Counted from the first letter of the stretch, positions 21,915-35,210 are shown. The stretch: DNA of 64,000 nucleotides from Rugalucina vietnamica (GCA_964017185.1 OZ024883.1:43330395-43394394), one strand, 5' to 3'. The notes: generated from the letters alone by a model not told the origin. Translations and numbers: made by a program.

Positions 21915-23690
21915 AAGGAGGCAATAATCAGGAAATGGCGCAATCAGAAAAAAATTTCCGCCCCAAAAACCTAGGTGGGGAAAAATAAATTAACAATCAG
22001 GTACTGCTACTAAGAAAACAAATCGTAAGCCGAGTGAACAGCTATTATACAATAGGCGGCGACCCTGTTACCCAAACTTAACTTAAAATATGAAAACGTG
22101 CATAAGGCGCAAACAGCACAAAAATTCAAAATCAAAACTTAAAACAATTAGAACAACCACGGAAGTATCGCCTTGGAGCGACCAGAAATACAAAATAACT
22201 GGCGGGCTTAAACTAGTTTTACAAGATCTTTACAGCACCCTCAGCTTCTGCAATGGTTCAAAACATTGAGTTAGTTGTTCGGTCCTACTGATAAATCTCT
22301 TACAAATCATCAAGGACAAACAAATAAATCAAGGTAACAACCAAGATGAATCAACCAGAAGACCATTGGACTGAAAACGCTCACCTGCGACTTGGCATTC
22401 AAAAATGACCTTTGACCAAAATGACCTTAACCTTAAATACTAACTAAATACTAACATAACTTAATAAATTTACTCTATATAAGTTGATTGTATCTACCTG
22501 CTACAGATCACGGGCTATAAAACGTCCTGAAAATCTTTTTGTTTTTACTTTTGTTTATTATGACCAAATTAATCATGCCGTCAAGGTCAATTCAAGGTCA
22601 TGAATTTTACAAACTATGTTGGGCAAAAATCCCTTATGCTATTTACCAAATTTCATTATAATCAGTCTTTTGGTTTAAGAGGAGATATTTTAATGTTGTT
22701 ACCATATATCGGCATGACAGCCATCTTGGTCATGTGACATGGACCATTTATATAAACGTTAATCCCCCCTTCCAAAGGATGATCCACGTAAAGCTTGGCT
22801 TTGATTGGTCAAGTGGTTTTCCATTAAAAAGCCTATGTGACCAGATTTGACCTTGCCGTAAAATAGGGCATGGTTTTGGTCATGTGACCTGGACATATCA
22901 TACAAACTTTCGTTCCCCGTTCCAAACGATGCTCCACATGGTTTGGCTCTGATTGGCCAAGTGGTTTTAGACGAGAGGATGTTTGAACATTGTGAACGAA
23001 GACGACGCCGAGGACGACGACAACGCCGGACGCCAGTGCAAAGGTATACTATAAGTTCACCAATACAATAATCTGCCCGGCGCTGGAGAGCCCTGGGCGC
23101 AAATCAACATCACCGAAAATCTGGAGCAAAGGAAAAACACCAGTTGCACCCCGGTTGGCCAAGCAACAGACAAGAAACTACGGCCCACACCAACTTAAGT
23201 GAATAGCTTTGTCGGTTCCATCAAAGATTCTGACGCCCGGCTTGCAGTTAAAAGAGGCAGCATAATTATAAACCATGACTTCGTTAAAATCTAAGCATGC
23301 AGACTATCGCATAACATTTAAGTTAAATATTATACGTTTGTAATGTGTTTCTTTTAAACTGAAAAGAAAAAGAAAATCAGTCCTTCTTATAAGTTTCTTA
23401 AAGTAAACTAAGACTGACTACATAAAATTCTTGTTTCGATAGGCCACAAAGTAAAAGCGTCTTTAACACAACATTAAATTTGAAAATCAATTCATAGTGT
23501 CTACAATAAAATTTAGAAAACGTTTTTTTAAGTTTATGATTCCGATAGCCATGCTGGAGGAGTTTGGTCGTTTAACATTTATTTCGTGCGTTGAAGTTCG
23601 TAACATGATTGCAAACTCTAGCAAATCTATTAAGTTGCTAATTGTATATACCATAAGAAGAACGGCGAGGATTATCAGCATGCAAACAAA
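21915..23690 (-). pseudogene. decayed copy of the RT retroelement (C-terminal RT remnant plus 3' region)
   Basis: 23480-23680 (minus) matches the C-terminal part of the RT pseudogene at 50.4-51.9 kb at the DNA level (aagtttatgattccgatagcc, ttaaacatttatttcg.gcgttgaag), with the frame destroyed. It is followed by the shared 3' region down to about 21915. The 3' region is interrupted at about 22380-23056 by another repeat, a nested insertion. Confidence 0.7.
22380..23056 (-). mobile_element. AGCTCACC-family element nested in the RT copy
   Basis: The right end (ggtatactataagttcacc) is the inverse of the start of the element at 24855 (ggtgagcttatagtatgg). Internally, a ~150 bp unit containing ttggtcatgtgac and tttgattggtcaagtggtttt occurs twice (about 22725-22825 and 22875-22970). 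A gacgacgacaacgccggacgcc tract lies beside the end. Confidence 0.7.
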
Positions 23691-23869
23691 AACGACAACT
23701 AAGATGACGATGACGACGCAGATGATGATGATTATGATGTTGTTGATACTACTGCTAGATACATTTGTTTTATATAATGTTGGTTTCTATATAACAAGTA
23801 ACATTAGCTCCATGTGCTATTTTCAGACAAACAAAAGTATAAAAACAACAAATGTAAAACAGCTGTAGA

Positions 23870-24850
23870 AAAATCACAGTTAATTATGTCACAAAATCAC
23901 AGTAAATTATGTCACACAAACATATCAGTAATAATAGTTTGATAAAAAAGTGGACATAAACTTAAATTAATGCTAGGCAGATCTGCATAAGAATGCAAAA
24001 TATTGCTCTTGAATTAAATTGGACAATGACTGAAAAATTACAAGCAAGACACAGATATAGCTAAAAATGAATTATAGGTGAAATAAAAAATAAAGCATAC
24101 AGTCAAAGCAACGTACATAGCTTTTTTAGTATATAGCATATATACAAAAACATGTATATATGAAAAGTTTTTGAAAAAAATCCCTATATGATGCCCATGA
24201 AACCGAAAAATTCGAAAGCAAAACAAGACATTTAAACAGGTTGATGTTTACAATATTGATGTTTCAATGGCAAACTTAGGGCTGGCCGGAAAAAAAGTTT
24301 TCTTGCCATTAAAGAAAGAAAAACTATGGAATAAAACACACCTGTATACTGTCCATAAAATGTAACGCATCTTACATTTTGACAAAAATTTGCAAAACTT
24401 TAAGAACGTATAAAATTGAATTCGGGGAAGTAGCAAATTGCAAATTGCACAAAATAGACTATACTGTAATAAAGTTACATTCAAATTCTTACTCCTTGCC
24501 TTAACCTTGATTTTATCACCAATAGAAACGGTTTTAATTAACCGGAAGTTCTAAATAACGACCCAATATTTTAAATAAAGGTAACATTTTAGAGAGTCAC
24601 ATTTATTTTAACTACACGTACATGTTACATTATGTTATCGTAATAGGGACACAATTTATCGAAAAGAAGACCCAATATGCCCATTTTCCAAAGAGCTTAT
24701 TATTTTACATACAAATCGTCTTTTCTTTCTAAAAATCCCAGCAAAATTTTCAGCAGAATGAAATTTTATTATATTCTGGACCACAATGATCATACTCAAT
24801 GCAAAATGTGTTGTAATTATTCTCTCAATTGTTTATTTATTTTCTTATCT
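23870..24850. other. no recognisable feature
   Basis: AT-rich sequence; only short open frames without family resemblance. Confidence 0.5.
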
Positions 24851-24854
24851 TATT

Positions 24855-26060
24855 AGCTCACCTGAGCCGAAGGCTCACAAGGTGAGCTTATAGTATGGTA
24901 GTCGAGCCGGCGTCCGTGGGTGCGTCCGTCCGTCCGTGCGTGCGTCCACACTTTCAATCTTGAATATCTCTAAGACAACAAGGCCAATCGCAATCAAATT
25001 TTATCTGAAGCATCATTGAGGAGGGGGAAAGGTTGCCTTAGGTTTTGAGCCAGGTCGGATCAGAACTCTGGTTTCCATGGCAACAGATAGCTCTCATTGA
25101 GTTATAATGGGGAAAATATTGTGGCCACTCTAGCAACTTCGTTTTTGATTGGATCTTCTTCATTCTTGCAGGTAACAAGGACAACCATAATATCTCGGAT
25201 GAGTTCGAATTTCGGCCAGGTTCGACCTCAGATTGCGGAGTTAGCTGCCCTTGAGTGTCTGGAAAAATCTCCATAGACTTATAATGGGAAAAATATTGTG
25301 GTCACTCTAGCCGCCTTTATTTTTTAGTGGATCTTTTTCATTCTTGCAGGTAACAAGGACAACCATAATATCTCGGATGGGTTCGAATTTAGTATTTGAA
25401 AAATCATTATTTTGTGTTGTGGCCACTCTAGCGCCTTCAATTTTGATTGGATCTTCTTCATACTTTGAAGTAACAAGGATAGCTATAACGTCTCAGATGA
25501 GTTCGAATTTCAGCCAGATTCAACCATTGATTGCAGAGTTATCTGCCCTTGACTGTGTGAAAAATCAATATTTAGTGTTGTGGCCACTCTAGCGCCTTCA
25601 TTTTTATTCGGATCTTCTTTATTTTTTGGAAGTAACAAGGACATTTGTAACATCTCGGATTAGTTTGAATTTCGACCTCTGACCACGGAGTTATCTGCCC
25701 TTGAGTGTTTGAAAAATCAATATTTAGTGTTGTGGCCGCTCTAGCGCTTTCAATTTTAAACGGATCTTCTTCTTACTTAAAAGTAACAAGGATAGCCATA
25801 ATATCTCGGATGAGGTCGAATTTCATTCAGATCTGACCGCTGACTGCAGAGTTATCTGCCCTTGACTGTGTGAAAAATCAATATTAAGTGTTGTGGCCAT
25901 TCTAGCGCCTTCATTTTTATTCGGATCTTCTTTATTCTTGGAAGTAACAAGGACATCCTTAACATCTCGGATGAGTTCGAATTTCGACCAGATCCGACCC
26001 CTGACTGCAAATCATAAATTCTTCAGCCCTTAACTTTGGAGCCACGTAATGAAGGTGTAC
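24855..26060 (+). mobile_element. AGCTCACC-family element with ~157 bp tandem core
   Basis: Starts with the palindrome agctcacctgagccgaagg / ctcacaaggtgagct, then ttatagtatgg, then a CGTCCGTCC-rich tract (24910-24950). About six diverged copies follow of a unit with ttgtggccactctagcgcctt, ggatcttctt, taacaaggac and tctcggatgagttcgaatttc, near 25114, 25299, 25416, 25576, 25726 and 25883. Spacing is mostly 150-185 bp, with one shortened unit. Confidence 0.8.
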
Positions 26061-26254
26061 CAAAATTCCACATGATTGTGGTCCTTGCACGAAATGTAAA
26101 TCTGACATACTGAAGTATAACTGTCTAACTTAAGAATCATAATATTTGTGCCACTGATATCGGATTCCATAGGTTAATGTTTCTTTAGTCTGCACCTGGT
26201 GCAGTTTCATATTTGAACATCGGTTGAGCAACAAAGCGCTTGGTATAGGCATCA

Positions 26255-26500
26255 TAAACTTAAATAAAAATATGAAAACGCACATAAGGTTTAAACAGAA
26301 CAAAAATTCGACTCCAGGACATAAACTCCAAAACATAAACCAAATGGAACCACAACAGAAGTATCGCCTTGGAACGATCAGTAATATAAAACATCCATTT
26401 AACAGGCGCCTAACCTCACCCGCACATTCTGCTGTTGTTCAAATCGTTTAGTTAGTTGTTTGGTCCTTGTGGTAAAGTAGCCATGCTTTGACGATTAGAA
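26255..26500 (-). repeat. 5'-truncated retroelement 3' end (RT family)
   Basis: Shares aaatatgaaaacgcacataagg, acagaagtatcgccttggaacgatcag, aacaggcgcctaacctcac and tagttagttgtttggtcctt with the 3' region at 49.9-50.4 kb. Confidence 0.65.
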
Positions 26501-26509
26501 AAACAACAA

Positions 26510-27330
26510 TATTGGCATAACCCTAATTATGGGGTGCAAAATAATCTAATGTACACGAATGTTTCTACCATTATACAGGGTGTTAAGAAAGTTCGAAGAC
26601 ATTGTAATATTCCTTATAACTTTATAATGGATGATAACACAATCTCAGAAATCTACACATTCAATTAAAACCCATTTTAATATCAGTATGCACAGTATAA
26701 TAGAACTCCTACATTTTCTGTTTTGACTGGTATACAGTACACTTTCTAAGTCAGGGTGCCACAGCTTGCCGCATTCTCCATGAGATATTGTAAAAAAGGG
26801 GGTACCATATTAAACATAATTCAAAATATCCACAATATAAATCAGAGAGCATAACATAAGTTTAAGAGATAGTCACTGTCCTTAACATCACCGTGGATAT
26901 AATAGTTATTTTAAGATACATGTAGTTCAGAACATATTATTTTTCATTAGATGAAAAAAACATGATTTTCGATTAGAAAAGCTGTGGGTGTTTTGATAGG
27001 GGGTAGGGGTAATCAAGACTTAGCGGAAACAAAACATGAAGCAAATAACTTACATAAAATGTTTCATTATAATGTATTACGTGTCTGGATAGTGAACAGA
27101 ATTGTTAAAAATGTTCATTTTCTAGATTATGTGGTTAGAATTTATCATACATTAAGCTTGACCCCAAAAGTTGCAAAAATAGGGTTAAATGACAAAAAAT
27201 TGAGAATTTTATTAACAATATAACTTTTGTACTGACATGGGCACCTTAAACCACAACAATACACACCCCTGTATCAAATATTACCACGCAAATCTGAATA
27301 AACTACTGTATGTGTATATAGATTCAGCCG
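26510..27330. other. no recognisable feature
   Basis: AT-rich sequence without a recognised gene or repeat. Confidence 0.45.
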
Positions 27331-27334
27331 ATAT

Positions 27335-27746
27335 TTTCACCGTAGAGTTTGGATTACTTCTGACGTTTCCATTCACTTGACGTCATTAAATGTGCCTCAC
27401 TTCAGAAATTCAAATGCCTATAACTCCGTTATTTACGAACGAAAACATAAAGTGTGGGTATTCATTTTCTTAGTTAGAACGTTAGGAACAAAGTGGTACC
27501 AAAATTATTTGTGTTTTCAATTGTAATGATTTTCATACCAATTTTATTATTTGATTATTATTCACCTGAAAATAGGATATGTTTGATAAGCTTTTGGTCA
27601 ATGAAAGGTTGATATTAAAGTGATGTATTCATCTGGAAATGCAGCAAGTTGTGGTCATAGTGGTGCATTTATTCACAAAATACTACTTGCCGTGAGAACA
27701 CATTTAGCGTGAGAATACATTAAGTCAGTATAATTATTTGTGTTTT

Positions 27747-27779
<33 letters not shown>

Positions 27780-27960
27780 ATTTTCACCGCCTGCCTTGTG
27801 AATTGGAAAATGCCCGTGTATTGTATAAAATAAAAAGAAAATTTGCTCTTTTTCGGTGAATACCATATTTCATCTCGTGAGTTTAAAACATAACTGAAAA
27901 TTTTGAAAATTCTGATGTTTTCAACTCACTCGATGAAATATATTTTGTATTCACCTCAAA
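27335..27960. repeat. dispersed repeat, copy 2 (with poly-T insertion)
   Basis: Collinear with 20440-20880. A ~30 bp T run (27748-27778) sits in the middle. A weaker partial third copy (aattctgatgtttt, cactcg) continues toward 28330. Confidence 0.7.
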
Positions 27961-28419
27961 AAAGCAAATATCCTCTATATATTTTCGGTATAAAATATCG
28001 GATTACCGATACAATCGAATGTGCTTCTCTTTATAATCTCAAACGCATATAATTTTATTATTTCTGAACGAAAACATCAAATAAGGTAATTCGTTTTTAG
28101 GTTAGAACAGACGAAATATTTGGTAACAAAATTTAGGAATCATTTTGTTTCACTGCCAGCTCCAACGTCTTCAAATTATAGAATATAACCAAAAGTATTA
28201 CATCTCGTAAGTTGAAAAGTTAAAACGTTTCACTCGTGCTATGCATTCGTGAAAATTCTGATGTTTTAACAAACTCGTTAATTCACCTCCAAATTGTAAA
28301 ATGTCCTTTATGTCAACTTACCGAGGGAAGCACAACAAAACACGATACAAACAAACAGCTTCAGATTCATTTTCACTGAGTTTCAACGTCAGCATGCAAT
28401 CAGATAACCGTAAGCATCA

Positions 28420-28685
28420 CAAAAACATGTCCATGTAATGTATACCCCCTTCAACCCCACTTTTATATAGTAAAACTGGGGTATGCAGGGGTGTATCTAT
28501 TTTTCTTATTTTTGGTCCAAAACATAGATCGTGGGTACTCGTTAGAACCGCCTCGTGTACCCACCATCTTTGTTTTGAGCAAAAATAAGAAAAATATTAG
28601 AATTTTTCTACTGAAAATTTAAATTTTTCGCAACTTTAAAAATCTCTTTTCATAGCATGGGCATGTTGCCGTAATGAGTAATACA
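28420..28685 (+). mobile_element. MITE, GTTAGAACCGCCTC family
   Basis: Left end aaaacatgtccatgtaatgta, then caaccccacttttatatag, taaaactggggtatgcagggg and gggtactcgttagaaccgcc, then the inverted half (ttgagcaaaaataagaaaaa). Right end gcatgggcatgttgccgtaatg. TIRs are imperfect and the centre is palindromic. Confidence 0.8.
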
Positions 28686-28711
28686 GACTGAGTAGAATGT
28701 CGAGACATATT

Positions 28712-28946
28712 GAGCCTCGACGCGAGAAAACCGGTCTTCGGGGTTTCCGACCAGGTCCGACATAAATCGGCCTGTACAGTTACAGACAAGGGCTAGCAGC
28801 TTGAAATTTCGGATTTAAGAAGAAGGGGAATTGTACTATCCGAGTGGCGAAAACAAAGGCGCTGATCAGCTTCGCAGTTACTGCGAAGCTGATCTGCGCC
28901 TTTGTTTTCGCATAGGCAAAACTCCGGTTTTCTCACGATGCGGCTC
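28712..28946 (-). mobile_element. MITE, GAGCCGCC-TIR family
   Basis: Ends gagcctcgacgcgagaaaacc and ggttttctcacgatgcggctc. It has a near-perfect internal hairpin: gctgatcagcttcgcagt / actgcgaagctgatctgc. Confidence 0.88.
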
Positions 28947-29129
28947 TATTCATAGCAGGCGGTTGGCCTTGCATGCCGAAAAGTATCGTCTATAATGGCA
29001 GTGTACGATTTACTGACTACTTGCGTCATTGAGCCCATCTGTTCCAACATGTGTCATCGAACACACAGAATAGTTCAAGAACTTTCAATGTCACGACACA
29101 CAGACAAGTTCAAGAACAATGCCAATGAC

Positions 29130-29385
29130 ATTACATCAGGAAAACATGTCTGTGAAATGTGTACCCCCTCAAACCCCACTTTTATGTAGCAAAACTGGGG
29201 TATGCAGGGGTAAAACTATTTTTCTTATTTTTGCTCATTGTGGGTACTCGTTAGAACCGCCTCAACAATCTATATTTTGAGCAAGAATAAGAAAAAATAT
29301 CCAAATTTCTCAGCTGAAAAGTTTCCATTTTTAAAATTCAAAAAATCTCTGTTTATTGCATGGGCAAGTTTTCGTAATGAAGAGA
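29130..29385 (+). mobile_element. MITE, GTTAGAACCGCCTC family
   Basis: Runs from ggaaaacatgtctgtgaaatg to gcatgggcaagttttcgtaatg with gggtactcgttagaaccgcctc at the centre. Same orientation as the 28.4 kb copy. Confidence 0.82.
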
Positions 29386-29430
29386 AACACATTTAGTTGT
29401 GTATAGTTGACTGACTCAAATGTAACAAAT

Positions 29431-29654
29431 GAGCCGCCACATGGAAAAACCAACAATCTGCATACTAGGCGAAAACAAAAGCGCAGATCAGTATCGCAGT
29501 AACTGCGAAGCTGATCAGCGCCTTTGTTTTCGCTACTCGCATAGTACAGTTTGTCTTTTACTTGAATCCGACATTTCAAGCTTTTAGCTCTTTTCTGTTA
29601 CTTTTGTCGAACCTGTTCGGAAACTTCATTGTTGGTATTCCCACGAGGCGGCTC
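29431..29654 (+). mobile_element. MITE, GAGCCGCC-TIR family
   Basis: Ends gagccgccacatggaaaaacc and gttggtattcccacgaggcggctc. The internal gcgcagatcagtatcgcagt / actgcgaagctgatcagcgc hairpin is intact. Confidence 0.9.
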
Positions 29655-30097
29655 AAATGATGACTGCAAAAAGATGGAATCACAGGTACTCCTAACAAGG
29701 ACCTTATCTAATAAAAGAACCAGACAACATATTTTTACAACAGTTGAAGATGTAGATAAGGTTGGGTAAATTTTAACCCGATTTGAGCTCCTGTATTAAT
29801 TTCGTGTTATAGTAAAACACTGACAATAACGGTTTAACTCGCGTGATAAATTTTTGTAAACAATGGAAAAGGGGTGCGTACTTGCTTTAGACATGTTTTC
29901 CTGTGCCATGTGAAGAACGTGGGCATATCTTGTTACCATAATAGACTCGTATTGTTGAAACTATACCCATTTGAAGCAGTCCAATCAACAAATGCAAATT
30001 AATGTCGAAGTTAAATCGGCACGGGGAAATCGCACTATACTGTCAGTATATCGCACTATACTGTCGCGCTTCATATACTTCTATTTTGGTTCTCTCT

Positions 30098-30178
30098 CTC
30101 TTTTTTTTTCTTTTTTTTTTTTTTTTTTTTTTTTTTGGTTGTTGTTGTTGTTGTTGTTGTTGTTGTGTTGTTGTTGAT
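30098..30178. repeat. poly-T followed by (TTG)n
   Basis: A T-rich run (30098-30136) is followed by ttg repeats to about 30175. Confidence 0.95.
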
Positions 30179-30249
30179 TGTGGTGCTGGTGGTGGTGGTG
30201 TGTCTGTTTTTGTAGTGTTTCTAATCTATGTGTGTATAAATATATTATT

Positions 30250-32150
30250 TTAAGCTTGGTAATTTAGAAGTCACCGTTTTGGGAAAGAGCAGCTGCCTGC
30301 AGGATAACAAATTGTTGCCCTTTGTACAAGTTCTTATTTGTTGTTTTAGTTTTTTCCAACCTTGGATGTATGGGCTGGAATGCGACTCCGGTTCCTATCT
30401 TTACAACTCTTATATAAGTAATATTTGTATTAATTTAAACAATACAGTAACTATAGATGTTTCACAAAGCAAGTTTTCAGGGCTTCACAAAATTTATCGT
30501 GGACAAAATTTACAAAACATGGTAATTTAACATGCACATTTGAATGCATTTAAGCATGTAAGCATGCTTCTCGCAAGCTGTCGCTATGATTCGGACCGAG
30601 CGCTCAGCAGGTAACGTCTGACAGCGTGTGAGTTTCCCAGTACAACCTTGTTCTGCTTCAGGGACAAGAAAGCCTTGAGCAACATGTCGTCATAAGTCTA
30701 GGTCTAGGTGACTGCGATTTACATCTGAAAAAAAAAAGAACCATCAGTCGTGGACAGTAACATTGAAATCAAGGTTGTTGGTCACAAGTGAGTTTGGTTG
30801 GATGATCGCTATACTTGTAAAAAGCCCAGTTTGTTTCATTTCATTATTCTATGAATGTCAAAGACAGTATTGATTCTCATATCGTCTTAACATATATAAT
30901 TTCTGAATGTAAAGGACGCCGTGGAAACGCAGTCGCGAGCCATACTAAATGTTCAGCTTTAGTACAAAATGGCTAGTATTTTACAGATTTAAAATAAAGT
31001 TACAATCAGTTAACATTGGTCCTTATGGAATCTTTGAAACGTGAATATAAGCTCCTTTTTTGTAAAACGTCTTGGCTTCATATAGTATGTAATCAATGTA
31101 GGCATAAAGCAACACAAGATCTGGAAGTTTTATATTTACAGTAAATATTTACTCTAATACTTGACAAAATATACTAGCACATTTATCCAACGGATCATTT
31201 CTCGCCCGTGATGATTGTTCAAAAACAAGAAAAATTGTCAATTTATTTCTAAATAACAGGGGTATTTTAATAATTGAACGCAGCTATATATGCTTACGTT
31301 TTTATACTTAAAAACTGGTGAGGTAAGAATAGAGGGACCAGGAATCGCTGCAATTAAATTTAAAGTCCCAACATAGACACAAGGTGGGAAAGAAAATACA
31401 TAAAACACAACAAAACATTGTTCCGACAACACACGAAGAGCAGAATGACTAGCTCTTTCCCAACAAGGTAGCCATCCGGCTAAGTTTCAACCGAAACGAA
31501 AGGCAACGAGCACGACAGAGAGGCAGGCGTAATAAACAGTAGATAACGCCGAATGACATTATTTTACAGCGGATTCCGAATTCATCCCTAGCTTCAAGAA
31601 CCAAACAGATCTTTGACACGCAATCATTTGACATTTCAGCAGCGAACTCAGATAACCCCCTGACATTCGCCTAATTTTGGGGTTTCCTGCGAAACCTTGT
31701 TCGCACGTGAATAGTCGAAACATATACTTAACCAAATTACCAACGCACCTAGTCATATTTGTGTTTAAAATATTTCGAGAACCAAACAACTGAAATCCTT
31801 CTAATTTTCTCCATGATGAAAATAATCATTGTCAGACATAATGCTGAAATTTAATCGCAATCGGTGATTGTTGTCGAAAATAATCGAACTTTTTGGTATC
31901 CTTTTTGGTAACAAATGTTATCCGAAAGGACGTTAGTTTCTTGTTAAATGACAACGAATGTAACAAAAAAAAATCAGTGTTGTCAAACAGCGTAGCCATG
32001 ATAACATTTGAAAGCACGTTTAACCATTTTGTCGGCGATTAACATGTAAGCATATGACACTAGCTGCAGTGACGTCATTTACGATAAAGGTCGAAATTCG
32101 GTTTTCAAAAACTGTGTTTCAGCTACATTTTGTCACGTTTAGATATCCCA
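30250..32150. other. no recognisable gene
   Basis: Only short open frames without domain resemblance were seen. The frame at 31559-31789 (minus) was considered and not supported. Confidence 0.45.
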
Positions 32151-32344
32151 TTATATGGCTTATATGTTGGTAATGTGCAGGAGACTTTGTGTAAGCGATG
32201 CCTGATAGTCCCGTTCATAAACGGAATATGTTTTTTGCAAGGGGTGTATGTATTCAACGGCATGCCATCGCTTCAAGCAGCTGTCTGAAAACAAAAACAT
32301 TTCAACATTTCCGATTTCGCAAAATGTTATCAAAAATATGATCA

Positions 32345-32945
32345 ATGCATGAAAAGGTACAAGTAGGCAACGATCAGGAAAAGGCGCAATCAGAAAAAGA
32401 TTCCTACTCCAAAAACAGAGGTGGGAAAAAACTAAATTAACAATCATGTACTTATACCAGGAAAACACATCGTAAGCCGAATGAGCAGCTATTTTCCCAA
32501 TAGATGGCCACTCAGTTACCTAAACTTAACTGAAAATATGCATATACATAAGGCGCCAACAGCACAAAAACATTTAAACACCGATACATTAAACAATAAG
32601 AACCATCACAGATTATCGACTTGGAATAATATAAAATTACTGGCGGGCTTAAACCGGTTTTGCAGGTACCTAACCTCACCCTCAGCTTTTGCAGTGGTTC
32701 ACAACATTTAGTTAGTTGTTCCGTCCTCGTGGTGAATCTCTAACTGGTCAATGAATTATCATGAACAAACAAATAAATCATGATACGCTCCATGATGATT
32801 CAAAAACGATGACTCACAGATTGAGTAAGCTATGAACCCCGGTGGGTCAAGCAACAGACAAGAAGCTCTGGCCCCAACCAACTAAACTGGATAGCTTTAT
32901 GTCGGGGCAATCATAGATTCTGACGCCCGACCCACCGGCGTGCAA
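32345..32945 (-). repeat. 5'-truncated retroelement 3' end (RT family)
   Basis: Starts ggtacaagtaggcaacgatcaggaaaaggcgcaat, then aatgagcagctattttcccaatag, cggcgggctt-like, taacctcaccctcagc, and ends near attctgacgcccgacccacc. This region is collinear with 49890-50400 and 21915-23290. Confidence 0.75.
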
Positions 32946-32953
32946 AATAGTTA

Positions 32954-33286
32954 TACCGTATTCGTTCTAATTAGCGCACATGCTCCAATAAGCGCACACC
33001 CTCGCAGTTTCCGAAAACTATGTGCATAAGCGCACACTGCCCGAGTAGCATATTGGTATTTTATACCAATTTTACACATTGATACTGTACCAGCCGCATT
33101 AAATCTTATCATTAAATGACTAAATAGTGGAACACTTTATGATATCATCGTTGTTACTTTCGGCATGGGTTTTTCAGCATGTTTTCATTTGTAATGTGCG
33201 CTAATTGGAACGATATTTTGTTACCTTAACTTTTACCCATTTTGAAAAGTTAAGCGCACTGTGCGCTAATTAGAACGAATACGGTA
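32954..33286. mobile_element. MITE with TACCGTATTCG TIRs
   Basis: Ends TA-CCGTATTCGTTCTAATTAGC and its inverse GCTAATTAGAACGAATACGG-TA. The TIR is ~26 bp and nearly perfect, with TA duplication. The subterminal taagcgcac motif recurs several times in both orientations. The terminal pattern is Tc1/mariner/pogo-like. Confidence 0.87.
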
Positions 33287-33340
33287 GTTGTTAATCTTGG
33301 CAGTATGACATTTCATACATAGGTGTTTTTGGTGACGTCA

Positions 33341-33345
33341 GTATG

Positions 33346-33381
<36 letters not shown>

Positions 33382-33550
33382 TAATTACGTACTTTCTCAC
33401 TTACTTACCTACTTAAGTATATTTACTTACTTTCTTATACCTACTGGCTTAGTTACTAACTTAGTTACTAACTTAGTTACTAACTTAGTTACTAACTTAG
33501 TTACTAACTTAGTTACTTACTTATACTTACTAACTTAATTACTTACTACT
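33341..33550. repeat. (TTAC)n and (TTAGTTACTAAC)n minisatellite
   Basis: ttac tetramers, then about six copies of a 12-mer ttagttactaac. Confidence 0.95.
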
Positions 33551-34089
33551 TACTAACGAGCTACAACAGAACTCCCGCATTTGAACGGACAGTAACGGAA
33601 AATTTCGAATATTTTTGCACCTTTTGCACAGCACAGGTATGGAAGGCATTGTACACTTGGGTTGCAAATAATGTCCACAAAGGTTGTCAACTTAAGTTCA
33701 GACAACACTGTAATAACTGAGTGGTGCTTAATCGGTTTTAAGAAATGCCTGCTTGTCTTAAAACAAATCTGTCCTTGGTACAAAAAGGATACTTTTCAAT
33801 ATACCAGTGCTTTTGAAAGTCAGACAGACGGCCTTGTAGCCACCGAGACTTGTAACATCTGCTTGATTTGCGTCATCCTAAAATCGAACAAGACAGCAGA
33901 TGTGTAGACAGACATATACATGCCAGTAAGTCATGTTAACATTGCCAATGTCATGGTGAAGGCTATAATATTTTAGGTCACGGTGAAGGCTATGGAATGA
34001 CGACAAGCTGTACCTAGACAGACATATCATGTACGTAATGTCTATTTCTTAGGCCAAGGTTATGGCTGTCATAACTTTCGAAATGTTCA

Positions 34090-34773
34090 AGCCCTGTTCA
34101 CACTGTTCCGGTTTAGCTCCTCGGTTCACTTCGGTTTGATAAACCGAGGTAGACCGGGCTAAACCGAGACGAATCGGGATAGAACCTTAGCGCTACTGTG
34201 AACACCCATGACAAACCGTGGTAAACCGTCGAGCATTCTATTAAAATGCTAAATACGACGCACCAGAACAAACCGGAGAGATGTCAAAAACCGGACATGG
34301 GCAAACTATTATATCACCGGGACTCGACCGTGATAAACCGGGATGGTCCAGCGTAACCGGAACGACAACGACTTCTTGAAAGGTTTGGCCAGTGTGAACT
34401 CCAGTTTGACCCGGTGGCGTCCGGTTCATCCTGGTATCGCCACGGCTCTCCCCGGTTGCTGTCATTTTCAATACCGGGGAACACCGAGATATAACGGTGG
34501 CGCGACGGAAGTAACTGGGATGCCACCGTAAGCATCCAAGGTAGCACAATGCTTTGCCGTAGTAAAACCGGGGCATACCGGCCTTCACCGTGACGACGCC
34601 GTCGTAAAACCGAGAAAAAGACCGGGGAGACACCGAGGAAACACCGTTACTGCGGGAACATGATCAATTTCTGTAGGAAAAGTTCTCCGGTTTACGGTAT
34701 ACCGACTTGTATTCACCGGGACAAACCTGGATATGAACCGGGGTAAGAACCGGAACAGTGAGAATGGGGCTTT
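34090..34773. mobile_element. GC-rich CCGG-studded element with imperfect TIRs
   Basis: Left end agccctgttcacactgttccgg; right end ccggaacagtgagaatggggct (inverse, several mismatches). The interior is unusually GC-rich for this window and densely carries accgg/ccggt and aaaccg(a/g)g motifs in both orientations, giving many possible hairpins. No protein-like frame. Confidence 0.65.
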
Positions 34774-35210
34774 TGTATTGTAATAGAAAATCACATTATT
34801 TCATGGGTATAGCGTGTGTTATGCAATTATTATTTCCATTCATATATTATGAAAACTTTAATCTAAAGATTATCCACAATATCATCCGGTTTCCTAAAAA
34901 AACATTTTGCAGCAAAGACTTCTTGAAAGGATCTGCTGTATCTGATCATGGTCTAAAAGCAAACCTCAAAGAAACGTGCACCAGCTTATAACATCAACAT
35001 ACTCACTTTCATTTGTGTGAGATACATGTATATATCTGTATCATATGGTTAATACAAAAATGTCGGAACCAAGATCAGTTTTTCTGTAAAATAGCGTTTT
35101 CCGTTTACCGATAATAATAATAGCAATGCAAGTTTGATACAATGTAATCGTTAATAAATGAAACAACACCAACACGAACTTAAGTCCAGTTTTAATTACA
35201 TTTATCACTT

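Noticed and set aside
31559-31789. 76-codon minus-strand frame with less AT-biased codons
   Set aside because: No domain, no splice context and no supporting neighbour.
34241-34633. 130-codon minus-strand frame
   Set aside because: Lies wholly inside the CCGG-rich element with repeats in both orientations; no domain resemblance.
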